From: a virus
Virus record (IMG/VR): IMGVR_UViG_3300036785_000842
Location: 1-56,526 of that record
Length of the DNA: 56,526 nt
Reading direction: 5' to 3' (one strand)
Both the position numbers and the translations under genes were made by a program. Below are positions 1-6,897 of the stretch, piece by piece. Position 1 is the stretch's first letter, and every line of letters starts with the position of its first letter. The notes under the pieces are model-generated. The model worked only from the letters and a program-made list of their open reading frames with translations. It made no database searches and was not told where the DNA came from.

Positions 1-144
1 GCGGCGTGTTGTGGCGCGCCGGACGATGTCGTTGATGCACGCACTCTTGCGGCCGCCATAGATCGGCCCGATCAGCGCGCGCAGAAAGGCGTTGGAGGCA
101 GTGAACGCGCGCAGCTGCGCGCCGTGCGGCTCGTAGCTTTGCAT
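1..144 (-). CDS. terL: Terminase large subunit, first 48 codons (gene wraps the window ends)
   Basis: Read from the ATG at 144-142 this frame stays open to base 1 and continues, without losing phase, at base 56526 into the terminase frame ending at 54484. The 48 residues give the usual start of a terminase: YEPHGAQLRAF, then a P-loop-like GPIYGGRKSA at residues 26-35, where other terminases carry GPxGSGKS. The P-loop is degenerate, with an extra Arg before the Lys. No clear Shine-Dalgarno is visible; the leader is C-rich on the coding strand. The product would total 728 aa. The joining assumes the window is a circular molecule, which the in-frame fit strongly supports. Confidence 0.85.
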   Translation of the reverse strand, partial: MQSYEPHGAQLRAFTASNAFLRALIGPIYGGRKSACINDIVRRATTRR

Positions 145-152
145 CGTCTTTC

Positions 153-192
153 GGGGGGGATTTTCGGGGGGGGCCGGGGCCGGTCCTCGGGG
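153..192 (+). other. Poly-G tracts (possible G-quadruplex) in the leader of terL
   Basis: The 97-bp gap between the DUF6456-like gene and terL holds G runs of 7, 8, 4 and 4 bases separated by 6, 2 and 9 bases on the plus strand, starting 9 bases upstream of the terL ATG. This satisfies a relaxed G-quadruplex pattern and is the densest G tract I noticed. A role in terL expression or packaging initiation is only a guess. Confidence 0.45.
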
Positions 193-241
193 ACAGTTCC
201 CGAGCCTGGGGCAAAAGCTTTTTTGTGCCCGCGGGCAGCTG

Positions 242-823
242 TCAAGGGATGCTGTAATAGGTCTGCAATATCCCCAGATCGGTCAATAGGATGCCGGTCG
301 CTATCCGAGCATCGACCCGACCGGTACCCCAGCCCCGCGATAGGGCCCACGATTCGATCGTCATTTCGCAGCCCAAAATATGCCAAGCACAGGACCCGCC
401 GGGCGAGGCGACCCCGCCGAGCTGCAAAAGCGCGTCGAACACCATCTCGGCTGCGGTCCGCGAACCGCGGCGGGCGAGCGAGATCTGCCCGTTGGTCGCG
501 AGCACCGGGATGCGGGTCGGGTCGGCGGCCCACAACGGATCCAACCCGGCTTCATTAAACATTTGGTTGAATACAGAACCGGCCGCTCTCATAGAGCGCG
601 AGATGGTCCCGGCCCGTTCCATGCGGGCCAAGGTATCGAGCGCCCTCCACGGCCGGCCGATGCCGCCATTGGCATCCTTGATCGTCTGCTCGCATCGCAC
701 GACGACGCCGCCGACATGATCGGCGCGGTACCGTTCCGGGGTCGGCTGCACAATGTCCGCTCCGTTGACCCCTGATCGCGCCGCTCCGTTGACCCTCGAC
801 CGCCGCCGCTTGGAACTGTTCAT
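242..823 (-). CDS. DUF6456-like protein upstream of terminase
   Basis: 193 aa, ATG start, overlapping the stop of the gcrA-like gene by 4 nt (ATGA), so the two are probably co-translated. The C-terminal half resembles the alphaproteobacterial DUF6456 helical domain: a motif near GGSCAWHILGCEMTIESWAL, then a basic RGWGTGRVDARIATGILL segment and a final ILQTYY. The N-terminus is basic. The family is uncharacterised; some members sit in putative regulators. Its position immediately before terL suggests late-gene control or a packaging accessory such as a small terminase subunit, but no TerS signature is visible. Confidence 0.6.
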   Translation of the reverse strand: MNSSKRRRSRVNGAARSGVNGADIVQPTPERYRADHVGGVVVRCEQTIKDANGGIGRPWRALDTLARMERAGTISRSMRAAGSVFNQMFNEAGLDPLWAADPTRIPVLATNGQISLARRGSRTAAEMVFDALLQLGGVASPGGSCAWHILGCEMTIESWALSRGWGTGRVDARIATGILLTDLGILQTYYSIP

Positions 824-1194
824 CGCTTGGTTTCTCCCCTGGGATTTCTAGCAGCCGCCGCGTGCTCGGCGCACCAGCTGCCCTCGGCGAGCGGCTGGCC
901 GCACCAGTGCCAGGCACCGGGCGGATCACCTATCACCCAGCGGCACCCGCCTTGGGTGGCGCGCTCATAACCGAGGCTTTGTTCGAGGCGCTGCAATGCC
1001 CGGCGAGCAGCCGCCTGATCGTAAGGGATCGACTGGATGAGCTCACGGCCCGCGCGCCGATGCATCCGGCCGGCGATCGCCGAGGCCGTAAAGCCGGCGC
1101 CGAGCTCGCCGGCGATCGCCGCATAGGTCGCCCCCTCGCCGATCCGGCGGTCGACATAGCGGTCGCGCTCCGGGGTCCAATTTTTTCGCGGCAC
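820..1194 (-). CDS. GcrA-like cell-cycle regulator
   Basis: 124 aa, GTG start with GAGGGG a few bases upstream. The N-terminal ~50 residues follow the GcrA DNA-binding domain (W..ERD..V, then IAGELGAGFTASAIAGRMHR), and the C-terminus has the family's CRWVIGDPPGAWHWCG and WCAEHAA segments that contact the RNA polymerase sigma factor in Caulobacter GcrA. Host GcrA activates sigma70 promoters carrying methylated GANTC sites and is restricted to alphaproteobacteria. Here it heads a two-gene unit running into terL, suggesting a phage-borne activator of late promoters or a device tying lysis to the host cell cycle. Family call is strong; role is inferred. Confidence 0.85.
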   Translation of the reverse strand: MPRKNWTPERDRYVDRRIGEGATYAAIAGELGAGFTASAIAGRMHRRAGRELIQSIPYDQAAARRALQRLEQSLGYERATQGGCRWVIGDPPGAWHWCGQPLAEGSWCAEHAAAARNPRGETKR

Positions 1195-1220
1195 AAGCCC
1201 CTCAAAACTGTTTAGGAGCC

Positions 1221-1249
1221 TTGCAGTGAGACAAGTCCTGGCTTATATT
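1221..1249 (+). promoter_or_regulatory. Sigma70-type promoter of the serine recombinase
   Basis: TTGCAG at 1221-1226 and TATATT at 1244-1249 are separated by exactly 17 bp. The site lies 42 bp before the recombinase ATG and just upstream of the divergent gcrA-like gene. Confidence 0.6.
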
Positions 1250-1290
1250 TCGTCTCGGTGCATCGCACCGGGACACAGGAAGGGGCTGAA

Positions 1291-1965
1291 ATGGCCGTCT
1301 ACGGTTATGTGCGGGTTTCGAAGGAGATCCAGGTCGAGGAGGGCCACAGCCTCGAAGAGCAGGAGCGCCGGATCGTCGGCCGGGCCCTGGAGATGGGCTG
1401 GCTGTTGACCGAGACCTTTGTCGAGTGCGGCGTCTCGGGCGGTACCCCTTTTGCCGAGCGTCCCCAGGGCGCCCGGCTCAACGCCACCCTGCAGAAGGGC
1501 GACATCATGATCGCCTCAAAGCTCGACCGGATGTTCCGCTCGGCCCGCGACGCGCTCAACGTGGTCAGCGATTTTCAGAGCCGTGGGATCTCGCTGTGGC
1601 TCTTGGACATGGGCGGCGACGTGTCGGGCAACGGGCTCTCCAAGCTGATGCTGACGATGCTCGCGGCGTTTGCCGAATTCGAGCGCGACCGCATCGGCGA
1701 GCGCATCCGCGACGTCAAGCGCCACCAGCGCCAGGCCGGCAAATATCTCGGCGGCGATGTCCGCTTTGGCTGGCGCCGCAGCGCCGAGGGTCTGATCGAG
1801 GAGGACCCGGCCGAACAGGCGGCACTGACGATGGGGCGCCGGATGCGCGCCGAGGGCGCCTCACTCCGCACCATCACAAAGGCGATCAAGACCGAGCACG
1901 GGATCGAGTACAGCGTCGCCACCGTCCACCGGGCATTGCGGGAGCCGCGGGAGCCGCAGTCGTGA
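1291..1965 (+). CDS. Serine recombinase (resolvase/invertase family)
   Basis: 224 aa from the ATG preceded by AGGAAGGGG. Residues 3-12 give YGYVRVSKE, with the catalytic Ser10 and Arg8 of the resolvase fold. The conserved SKLDRMFRSARDAL block and LMLTMLAAFAEFERDRIGERI E-helix follow, and a C-terminal helix-turn-helix is present (GASLRTITKAI, SVATVHRAL). It is the size of small resolvases/invertases rather than large serine integrases. It has its own promoter and runs opposite to the surrounding minus-strand genes. Since the phage also has a tyrosine integrase, this enzyme may resolve multimers, invert DNA or be an acquired module; I found no obvious res site. Confidence 0.93.
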   Translation: MAVYGYVRVSKEIQVEEGHSLEEQERRIVGRALEMGWLLTETFVECGVSGGTPFAERPQGARLNATLQKGDIMIASKLDRMFRSARDALNVVSDFQSRGISLWLLDMGGDVSGNGLSKLMLTMLAAFAEFERDRIGERIRDVKRHQRQAGKYLGGDVRFGWRRSAEGLIEEDPAEQAALTMGRRMRAEGASLRTITKAIKTEHGIEYSVATVHRALREPREPQS

Positions 1966-2129
1966 AATGGCACATTTCGGTCTTTTCGGCCGACGGCCGG
2001 CGGCTGCTCTTCGCCGCTGGCACCACCCGGTCCGCGGCCCTCGAGCTCGCCACCGAGGCGCGCCGGCTCAATTCGACCGTCAAGATCTTCCTGCGCGCGC
2101 CGACCGGCGAGACGACCGAATTCGTCTAG
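1962..2129 (+). CDS. Small protein coupled to the recombinase
   Basis: 55 aa, GTG start overlapping the recombinase stop by 4 nt (GTGA), so translation is probably coupled. Begins MKWHISVFSADGRRLLFAAG and has a helix with ARRLNSTVKIF; it reads as a compact beta-alpha-beta fold. No family recognised. Confidence 0.65.
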   Translation: MKWHISVFSADGRRLLFAAGTTRSAALELATEARRLNSTVKIFLRAPTGETTEFV

Positions 2130-2139
2130 CCTCGCCGGC

Positions 2140-2427
2140 TCATAGCGGATCGAATCCTCCCTTGGTTGCTCGGCACAGCCAGCTCGACAGCGCCGCCCGG
2201 TCGGTCAGCTGATCGACATCGGCCCGCAATTTGGCGAGCCATACCTGTCCCTCGGGCCCGAAATATGGGTTTTGATCCCATATCCCCGCCATGATCCACT
2301 GGCGGCAATAAGCGCGCAAGGCCGCGATCTGCTGCAGGGTCAGCTCGCGGTCGTTGAGGTAAGCCTCGACCGCAGGCCACAGCACCCCGCTGGTCTCATA
2401 CATCCAATAACCCGGCTCAGTCGCCAT
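2140..2427 (-). CDS. Hypothetical early protein (95 aa)
   Basis: Start at the ATG giving MATEPGYWMYETSG. Aromatic-rich, predicted helical, with WPAVEAYLNDRELTLQQIAALRAYCRQWI. Its first codons overlap the end of the upstream zinc-finger gene by 11 nt. Last gene of the leftward early unit; it converges with the recombinase pair. Function unknown. Confidence 0.65.
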   Translation of the reverse strand: MATEPGYWMYETSGVLWPAVEAYLNDRELTLQQIAALRAYCRQWIMAGIWDQNPYFGPEGQVWLAKLRADVDQLTDRAALSSWLCRATKGGFDPL

Positions 2428-2593
2428 CGAGCACCCCGCGGCGCTGGAGATGGGCGCGCAGCTTCTCGGCCTCGACCTGGTCGGGGAGCTCGGCGAGCCA
2501 TTGGCACACTGCGCAGCGCGGCGGCGCCGGCGGCTCCTCGCGGCCGAATTCATAGACATGCACGCCACAGTCGACGCAATCGTATTCGCTCAC
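2417..2593 (-). CDS. Small zinc-finger protein (58 aa)
   Basis: GTG start; begins MSEYDCVDCGVHVYEF and continues to PPRCAVCQWL, giving two CxxC pairs 20 residues apart, a plausible zinc site, followed by an amphipathic EAEKLRAHLQRRGVL helix. It overlaps the next gene (2140-2427) by 11 nt. Small zinc-ribbon proteins of this kind are common in phage early operons; partner unknown. Confidence 0.65.
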   Translation of the reverse strand: MSEYDCVDCGVHVYEFGREEPPAPPRCAVCQWLAELPDQVEAEKLRAHLQRRGVLDGD

Positions 2594-2814
2594 CGCGCGC
2601 CACGCCAGCCATCAAGCAGCGGCAACCTGCCGTTCATCAGTTCGAACGCGGTTCCAACGTTTGGGATCCCAACATTTCTATATATTTTTCAGAGACTTCG
2701 AGGCCGTCACGGGAAGCCGACCCCTATAGCGGCTTTAGCCGGTTTCTGCGGCCACCCCCCCCCGGGGTACCACCCCTCGAAAAATCCAATAGGGTGGGAT
2801 CATTATGCTGCCAC

Positions 2815-2863
2815 CTTCCAATACTATCGAAATGTCACCCTTCCAATACCATTGAACTGTCAC
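2815..2863. repeat. Two imperfect 24-bp direct repeats
   Basis: Copies at 2815-2838 and 2840-2863 match at 21 of 24 positions and share CTTCCAATAC at the start and TGTCAC at the end. Period 25 bp. Repeated binding sites for a repressor or initiator are the simplest reading. Confidence 0.6.
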
Positions 2864-2940
2864 GTTTCGCTCGGGCGCCCGAGCAGGGCGATCGTCGGTC
2901 GAGGCGACATTGCGCGAGGAGCTCGACCGCCGAGCGAAAC
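2864..2940. other. Nested inverted repeats, possible structured RNA or origin
   Basis: GTTTCGCTCGG at 2864-2874 is complementary to CCGAGCGAAAC at 2930-2940 (11 of 11). Inside, GGTCGAG (2897-2903) pairs with CTCGACC (2922-2928), leaving one base before the outer stem. A 16-bp palindrome (2869-2884) overlaps the left arm. The layout folds like a multi-arm RNA. Confidence 0.45.
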
Positions 2941-3054
2941 ACCAGCCGGCTATGGGATACGCATTGCGAACATTATCAGGATCGCAACGGCGCGACGGGG
3001 TGTTCGGGTGCATTTGCGTATGAGACACTTCACCGGCTAACCAGCCGGTTGATT

Positions 3055-3588
3055 TCATGGCTCCTCCTCGCTGCGTGGCATGTCGCTGACCAGCTCCAGG
3101 TGCTCGAGCACCTCGTCCTGAGCAAACGACCAAGGCAAGGTGACCGGTTCGCCCTCGGGCGATCCTGGGGGCTTTACGGTCAGCGTGGCGAGGCGCTGAT
3201 GGCAGTAGGGCATGGTCGCGGCATAAACGCCGCTCCACCAGCGAGCGGCCTCGAAGCGGTCGCAGCCCAAGACCTTGGCGAGCTCAGGCAATACTCCTGG
3301 TGCAAGGATAGGTAACGCCGAGATCTCGACGCCACGAGCCAGAGGATCGCCAAAGCGCGACTTGTAGAACCGCGCCGCCTCGTCTGTTCGTTTATTGCGT
3401 GCGCCGACCGGTCGACCTGGGCCGCGCTGCGCTACCACCTGCGCGGGTGCACCATTGCTCGGCCGCGGCGCCTCGAACAGCTCGAACAGCTCCAGCTGGT
3501 CGAGGTCCTCGGTGAGCCGCCGCAACTCCGCCGCGCGCGCCTCGCGGACCACGTCGGCCAGCGCCTGCTTATGCCCGGTTTCGGCCAT
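3055..3588 (-). CDS. Hypothetical protein with basic GRPxGARNK motif
   Basis: 177 aa, ATG start. The N-terminus is helical and charged; the middle carries GPGRPVGARNKRTDEAARF, an AT-hook-like basic motif, followed by FGDPLARGVEI and AKVLGCDRFEAARWW. This layout occurs in uncharacterised alphaproteobacterial phage proteins, some proposed to act in packaging or DNA binding. The C-terminal GSPEGEPVTLPWS is shared with the 94-aa ORF at 48323. It follows a good promoter and operator-like repeat. A small-terminase role is possible but unproven. Confidence 0.75.
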   Translation of the reverse strand: MAETGHKQALADVVREARAAELRRLTEDLDQLELFELFEAPRPSNGAPAQVVAQRGPGRPVGARNKRTDEAARFYKSRFGDPLARGVEISALPILAPGVLPELAKVLGCDRFEAARWWSGVYAATMPYCHQRLATLTVKPPGSPEGEPVTLPWSFAQDEVLEHLELVSDMPRSEEEP

Positions 3589-3607
3589 CCAACCACCTAT
3601 CCAATCG

Positions 3608-3636
3608 AATAAAACCCCGATATTTAATCACTGCAA
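3608..3636 (-). promoter_or_regulatory. Promoter for the 3055-3588 gene
   Basis: On the minus strand TTGCAG (3636-3631) and TTTATT (3613-3608) are 17 bp apart; the gene starts at 3588. The -35 is identical to that of the recombinase promoter at 1221. Confidence 0.5.
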
Positions 3637-3645
3637 CCAGAGACG

Positions 3646-3661
3646 GTGAGTAAACACTCAC
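3646..3661. promoter_or_regulatory. Operator-like inverted repeat
   Basis: GTGAGT AAAC ACTCAC, a perfect 6-bp-arm inverted repeat 9 bp upstream of the -35 box at 3636. Position fits an activator or repressor site. Confidence 0.4.
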
Positions 3662-3805
3662 GAAACCCAGCGAAAGGCAGAAAGGGTAATTGGTCTTACG
3701 CGTGCATAAGCGCGCGCAGGCATGACAAACTTACCTTTTGTGGCTTTCGGCGGGTTTCGACGTGCACACTGTATCCACACTACCACACAACCTCAACGAG
3801 CGGCG

Positions 3806-4039
3806 CTAGTCTTGTGACCATGCGGCTAATACTTCGCGAAGCGCATGCATCCTCGACTGCACATCACGCACCACAGGACCAGCCGCCTGATCGCCATGCA
3901 GCAGCGCCAATTGCTCGACGACCTCGACCAGGCGAGCCCATGAGCTCTCAGCCTGGCCGAGTTGGGTGTAAGCGCGATTGAGCAGACTGCGGGCACTGCG
4001 CGGCCTGGCCGTGGCCAGCGGGACCACCCTCGCCATCAC
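3806..4039 (-). CDS. Hypothetical helical protein downstream of primase
   Basis: 77 aa, with adjacent GTG and ATG starts overlapping the primase stop by 4 nt. All-helical prediction (RSLLNRAYTQLGQAESSWARLVEVVEQL). The 217 bp that follow (3589-3805) contain no gene but hold the promoter of the next gene. Function unknown. Confidence 0.6.
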   Translation of the reverse strand: MMARVVPLATARPRSARSLLNRAYTQLGQAESSWARLVEVVEQLALLHGDQAAGPVVRDVQSRMHALREVLAAWSQD

Positions 4040-5487
4040 AACCCCAGCCCGTCGACATGACCCATCAGCGCCAAGCCGGCGATGCCGCGCTGGCGTGTCG
4101 TGGGATGCTGCCAGCGGTCAAACCCGAGACCCTCGAGCGCATCGACAAACCGGTTCTGAGGAAGTACATATTCACCAGCCGCTTTGATTTGTGCTTGATA
4201 ATCAGCGTGCAATTCACGGGTCAGCGAGCGTAACGACTTATCTATGTTGCAGCGCTCATCGATCCATGCTTGGAGAATATCTTCGTGGATAAAGTATTCG
4301 TTGGTTGCCTCTGTGACGATCGGCGGTGGCTTCAGACCGTGCTGTCGCCACAACACAGCTCCCAACACAGCCCATCGCATGATCCCGCCGAGCTCCGCCC
4401 TTAGCTTATCGATCAAATGCTTATCAACCACTCTCGGGCGGTGCTTAAAGGGCAACAAATGCATCCGCCGACGCATCGCCGAGGCGATCGACGAGAGGCG
4501 CGGGCGGTGGTTGCCGTGAAACATCAGCAGGCACTGCGGGTAGTAGGAGAAATCGTTCTTGTGCATGAAATGCGCATCGACCAGATCGCGCCCGGTCATC
4601 TGCGTCATGCGCTGCTGATCCCAGCGCCGACCCTCGTCGGTCTCGGCTGCGGTGACCAGCCGCTTGCCGACGAATTTCGCAATGTCCTGCGTGTGACGCT
4701 CTGCTTGCGTCGCCACAAACGTCGACATCGAGGCATTGCCGGCATAGGTCCCGTGCAATGCCCGCACGCACTCGACGAATTTGCTTTTGCCGGTGTTTGA
4801 GGGTCCATGGAGAAAAACAAACATTTCCTCCTCGGTCAATCCGGTCAGCGAGTATCCGATAAGCCGTTGCAAATAGTCCTGATAGTCACGAGCACCGTCG
4901 GTGATCTCACCCAAAAACCACAGCCAATGCGGACAGTCGCCCTCCGGTGCGGCACCCGCCATCTGCGTCATCAGCCGCCGGCGGTCATGCGGGTAGAGCT
5001 CGCCAGTAGCCAGATCGACAATCCCGCCCGGCGTGTTCAGCAATAGCGGATCACTGTCGAAATCAGCGACCTCGCGGGCCATCCTGTCGTCACTGCGCGC
5101 CAGCCGTTCGACGGACGCAATGGTCGAGCCTTTACACACCTGACGGGCCAATGGGCCACTCTCGATCCTGGCCGACGTGCCGCGGCAAATCACGCGTACC
5201 CGCTCGGTCACCGTCCCACGCTCGTCTTTCAGCCAGCGCTGACCATTCCAGCTCAGCCACTTCTCCTCGGCTTTCACATAGAGCCAGTCGCCAACCAATT
5301 TGGCGGCCAATTGCAATGCCAGCTCATCGTCCGACGCCCAGGTCGGCTTCGGACCCTCATCACCCGGCGGTGATGCCGCTGGCGGACCGCCGCCACCGCC
5401 GCGGCGATCATCCTCACGAGCCTTGCCTTCGCGCCAGAAATTGAGATTGACGACCTGCGCAGCCGATTCAACCAGCTCTTCTGGCAT
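4036..5487 (-). CDS. Phage/plasmid primase-helicase, D5/SF3 type
   Basis: 483 aa. The middle region (about 60-210) resembles the D5_N domain (NTPGGIVDLATGELYPHD, FLGEITDGARDYQDYLQRLIGYSLTG). The SF3 helicase core follows: Walker A GPSNTGKS at 228-235, then AETDEGRRWDQQRMTQMTGRD, the Walker B/C region and FHGNHRPRL sensor motif. A primase active site is absent here but is supplied by the upstream Toprim gene, which overlaps by 20 nt. Together they would unwind and prime phage DNA. The 40-residue N-terminus is Gly/Pro-rich and probably disordered. Confidence 0.92.
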   Translation of the reverse strand: MPEELVESAAQVVNLNFWREGKAREDDRRGGGGGPPAASPPGDEGPKPTWASDDELALQLAAKLVGDWLYVKAEEKWLSWNGQRWLKDERGTVTERVRVICRGTSARIESGPLARQVCKGSTIASVERLARSDDRMAREVADFDSDPLLLNTPGGIVDLATGELYPHDRRRLMTQMAGAAPEGDCPHWLWFLGEITDGARDYQDYLQRLIGYSLTGLTEEEMFVFLHGPSNTGKSKFVECVRALHGTYAGNASMSTFVATQAERHTQDIAKFVGKRLVTAAETDEGRRWDQQRMTQMTGRDLVDAHFMHKNDFSYYPQCLLMFHGNHRPRLSSIASAMRRRMHLLPFKHRPRVVDKHLIDKLRAELGGIMRWAVLGAVLWRQHGLKPPPIVTEATNEYFIHEDILQAWIDERCNIDKSLRSLTRELHADYQAQIKAAGEYVLPQNRFVDALEGLGFDRWQHPTTRQRGIAGLALMGHVDGLGL

Positions 5488-6583
5488 CGCTCACTCCCCC
5501 ACCGATTACTGCGAGATGCTGAATGTACTCGTTGACGTCTTTGACGAATACAGGCGGTGCCCAATAATATACTTTGCGACCTTCGGCTTCAAACCGAGCG
5601 ATTACTTTGGTCAATAGCCGCCGCGCCGGCGACAGTCTGACTGTCTTGCCATCTGCGGTCATCCGCGGATCGCGCTGCGCCAATATGCGGATCTCGGTAA
5701 ATTCGGGCGGCAGTTCCATTGCCATCATAAAGGACAGACTGACGGCGCAGGCGGCCCGCCACTGCGGCTCGAACTGCACGTAGCTGAGCAGGTCCTCGAT
5801 GCCCTCGGCGATCAGCAGGGTCTCACCCGGCTCGATCGAGCTCCATGGCCGACCCTTGGCACCGCGCCACAAGCGGATGTAACCGCCGCGGAACGGTCCG
5901 AGGCTCAATTTGGGATCCTTGAGCGGCGCCTTGCCGACCCTGGGCCCGTCCTCGAACGCCAGGTTACGCTCCTCGAGCCAGGTGCGGTGCACCGCGCAAT
6001 TCTTGCCGTCGGCGTCGGTGATCAGCGCCACCATCGCCGGCCACGCGCGCTGCGACTCTCCGTTCCACAGCCCCGGATGACAGCGCAATACCGAGGGCAC
6101 GCGCGGCAGGCGCCCGAGATCGATGCCGCGATCGGCGAGATAGCGCCAGACGACGTCGCCGCGCTCGACCGGGTTGCACGCGAGCCACAGCGCCATCGCC
6201 CGCTTACCGTTCTGCTCGAGCACACCGAGCGCGATCGCCCGGCCCGAGGCGGGTGCCGGCGATGGCGGCGGTTTGCGGTCGCGCTCGCGCTCCGGGCGTC
6301 CGAGCCATTGGCGCGCCCAATCCATCGCCTTGAGGATGTCACCGTTGCACTCGACCTGGGCGACCAAGTCGAGGGCGTCGCCACGCTCGTCCGAGGCGTA
6401 GTCATGCCAGCGGCCGCGCCTGGGTCCAGAGAGAATGATCGCCAGCGACTGGCCGTTCTCGCCGGCGAGCGAACCGACGCGCGCCCACATCCCGCGGCGC
6501 TCGGCATTCGGCAACAGATCGCGATACAATGAACCGATGCGCAGGTTGAGCTCGCGGGCGAGCTCGGCCGCTTCGCCCTTCAC
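5468..6583 (-). CDS. Toprim-domain DNA primase
   Basis: 371 aa, GTG start overlapping the preceding stop by 4 nt. The N-terminal third has the GRWHDYASDERGDALDLVA signature of phage primases of the DUF7146/Toprim type, followed by a domain with AVHRTWLEERN and GGYIRLWRGAKG, then the Toprim core ETLLIAEGIEDLLS (Glu of motif I) and EIRILAQRDPRMTADGK in the expected DxD region. It synthesises RNA primers; its partner is the SF3 helicase encoded immediately downstream. Confidence 0.88.
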   Translation of the reverse strand: MKGEAAELARELNLRIGSLYRDLLPNAERRGMWARVGSLAGENGQSLAIILSGPRRGRWHDYASDERGDALDLVAQVECNGDILKAMDWARQWLGRPERERDRKPPPSPAPASGRAIALGVLEQNGKRAMALWLACNPVERGDVVWRYLADRGIDLGRLPRVPSVLRCHPGLWNGESQRAWPAMVALITDADGKNCAVHRTWLEERNLAFEDGPRVGKAPLKDPKLSLGPFRGGYIRLWRGAKGRPWSSIEPGETLLIAEGIEDLLSYVQFEPQWRAACAVSLSFMMAMELPPEFTEIRILAQRDPRMTADGKTVRLSPARRLLTKVIARFEAEGRKVYYWAPPVFVKDVNEYIQHLAVIGGGVSDARRAG

Positions 6584-6897
6584 GCCAGCGCTCCGGGATA
6601 TTGCTCGTCGATCAGGCTGATCACGCGCGCGCTAAATCGATCGCTGAGCTCGCGCGAAGCCCATCTGAGGATCGGCTGATATTCCGCCTTGCCGTTGACG
6701 TCGCGCTTCTGGCGGCCGGTCTCGTCGAGCACCGGCCTGCCCGGCAGCGCCACCCACGGACTGCCGTTATTGCCGATCATCACCGGCAGGTCGGTCACGA
6801 TCAGCCCCGGCGGCAATTCGACCGTGCAAAACCCGCGCAACGAACCCTTGACCACCTCCTTGAACGAAACCAGCCGTAGACGCGCCTGTCCGTTCAC
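6580..6897 (-). CDS. SpoVG-like small replication-operon protein
   Basis: 105 aa, GTG start with 4-nt overlap to the upstream ParB fusion and GTGA overlap to the primase. The fold pattern (RGFCTVELPPGLIVTDLPVMIGNNGSPWVALPGRP, then WASRELSDRFSARVI) matches the SpoVG-like small proteins often found beside phage primases. SpoVG binds nucleic acid; the role here is unknown. Confidence 0.6.
   Translation of the reverse strand: MNGQARLRLVSFKEVVKGSLRGFCTVELPPGLIVTDLPVMIGNNGSPWVALPGRPVLDETGRQKRDVNGKAEYQPILRWASRELSDRFSARVISLIDEQYPGALA

Larger units (their letters stand above)
2594..3054. other. 461-bp non-coding region with repeats and inverted repeats
   Basis: No convincing gene on either strand. 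It holds a 12-bp palindrome TTGGGATCCCAA (2661-2672), an AT-rich patch near 2680, two 24-bp direct repeats (2815-2863), a perfect 16-bp palindrome (2869-2884) and a nested set of inverted repeats (2864-2940), then a 7-bp stem at 3032-3049 just beyond the stop of the 3055 gene. It could contain a small RNA, an operator cluster or a replication origin. Confidence 0.4.

Noticed and set aside
3055-3588. Small terminase subunit
   Set aside because: The GRPxGxRN motif and placement are suggestive, but it is far from terL and no TerS-defining pattern is visible; left as hypothetical.
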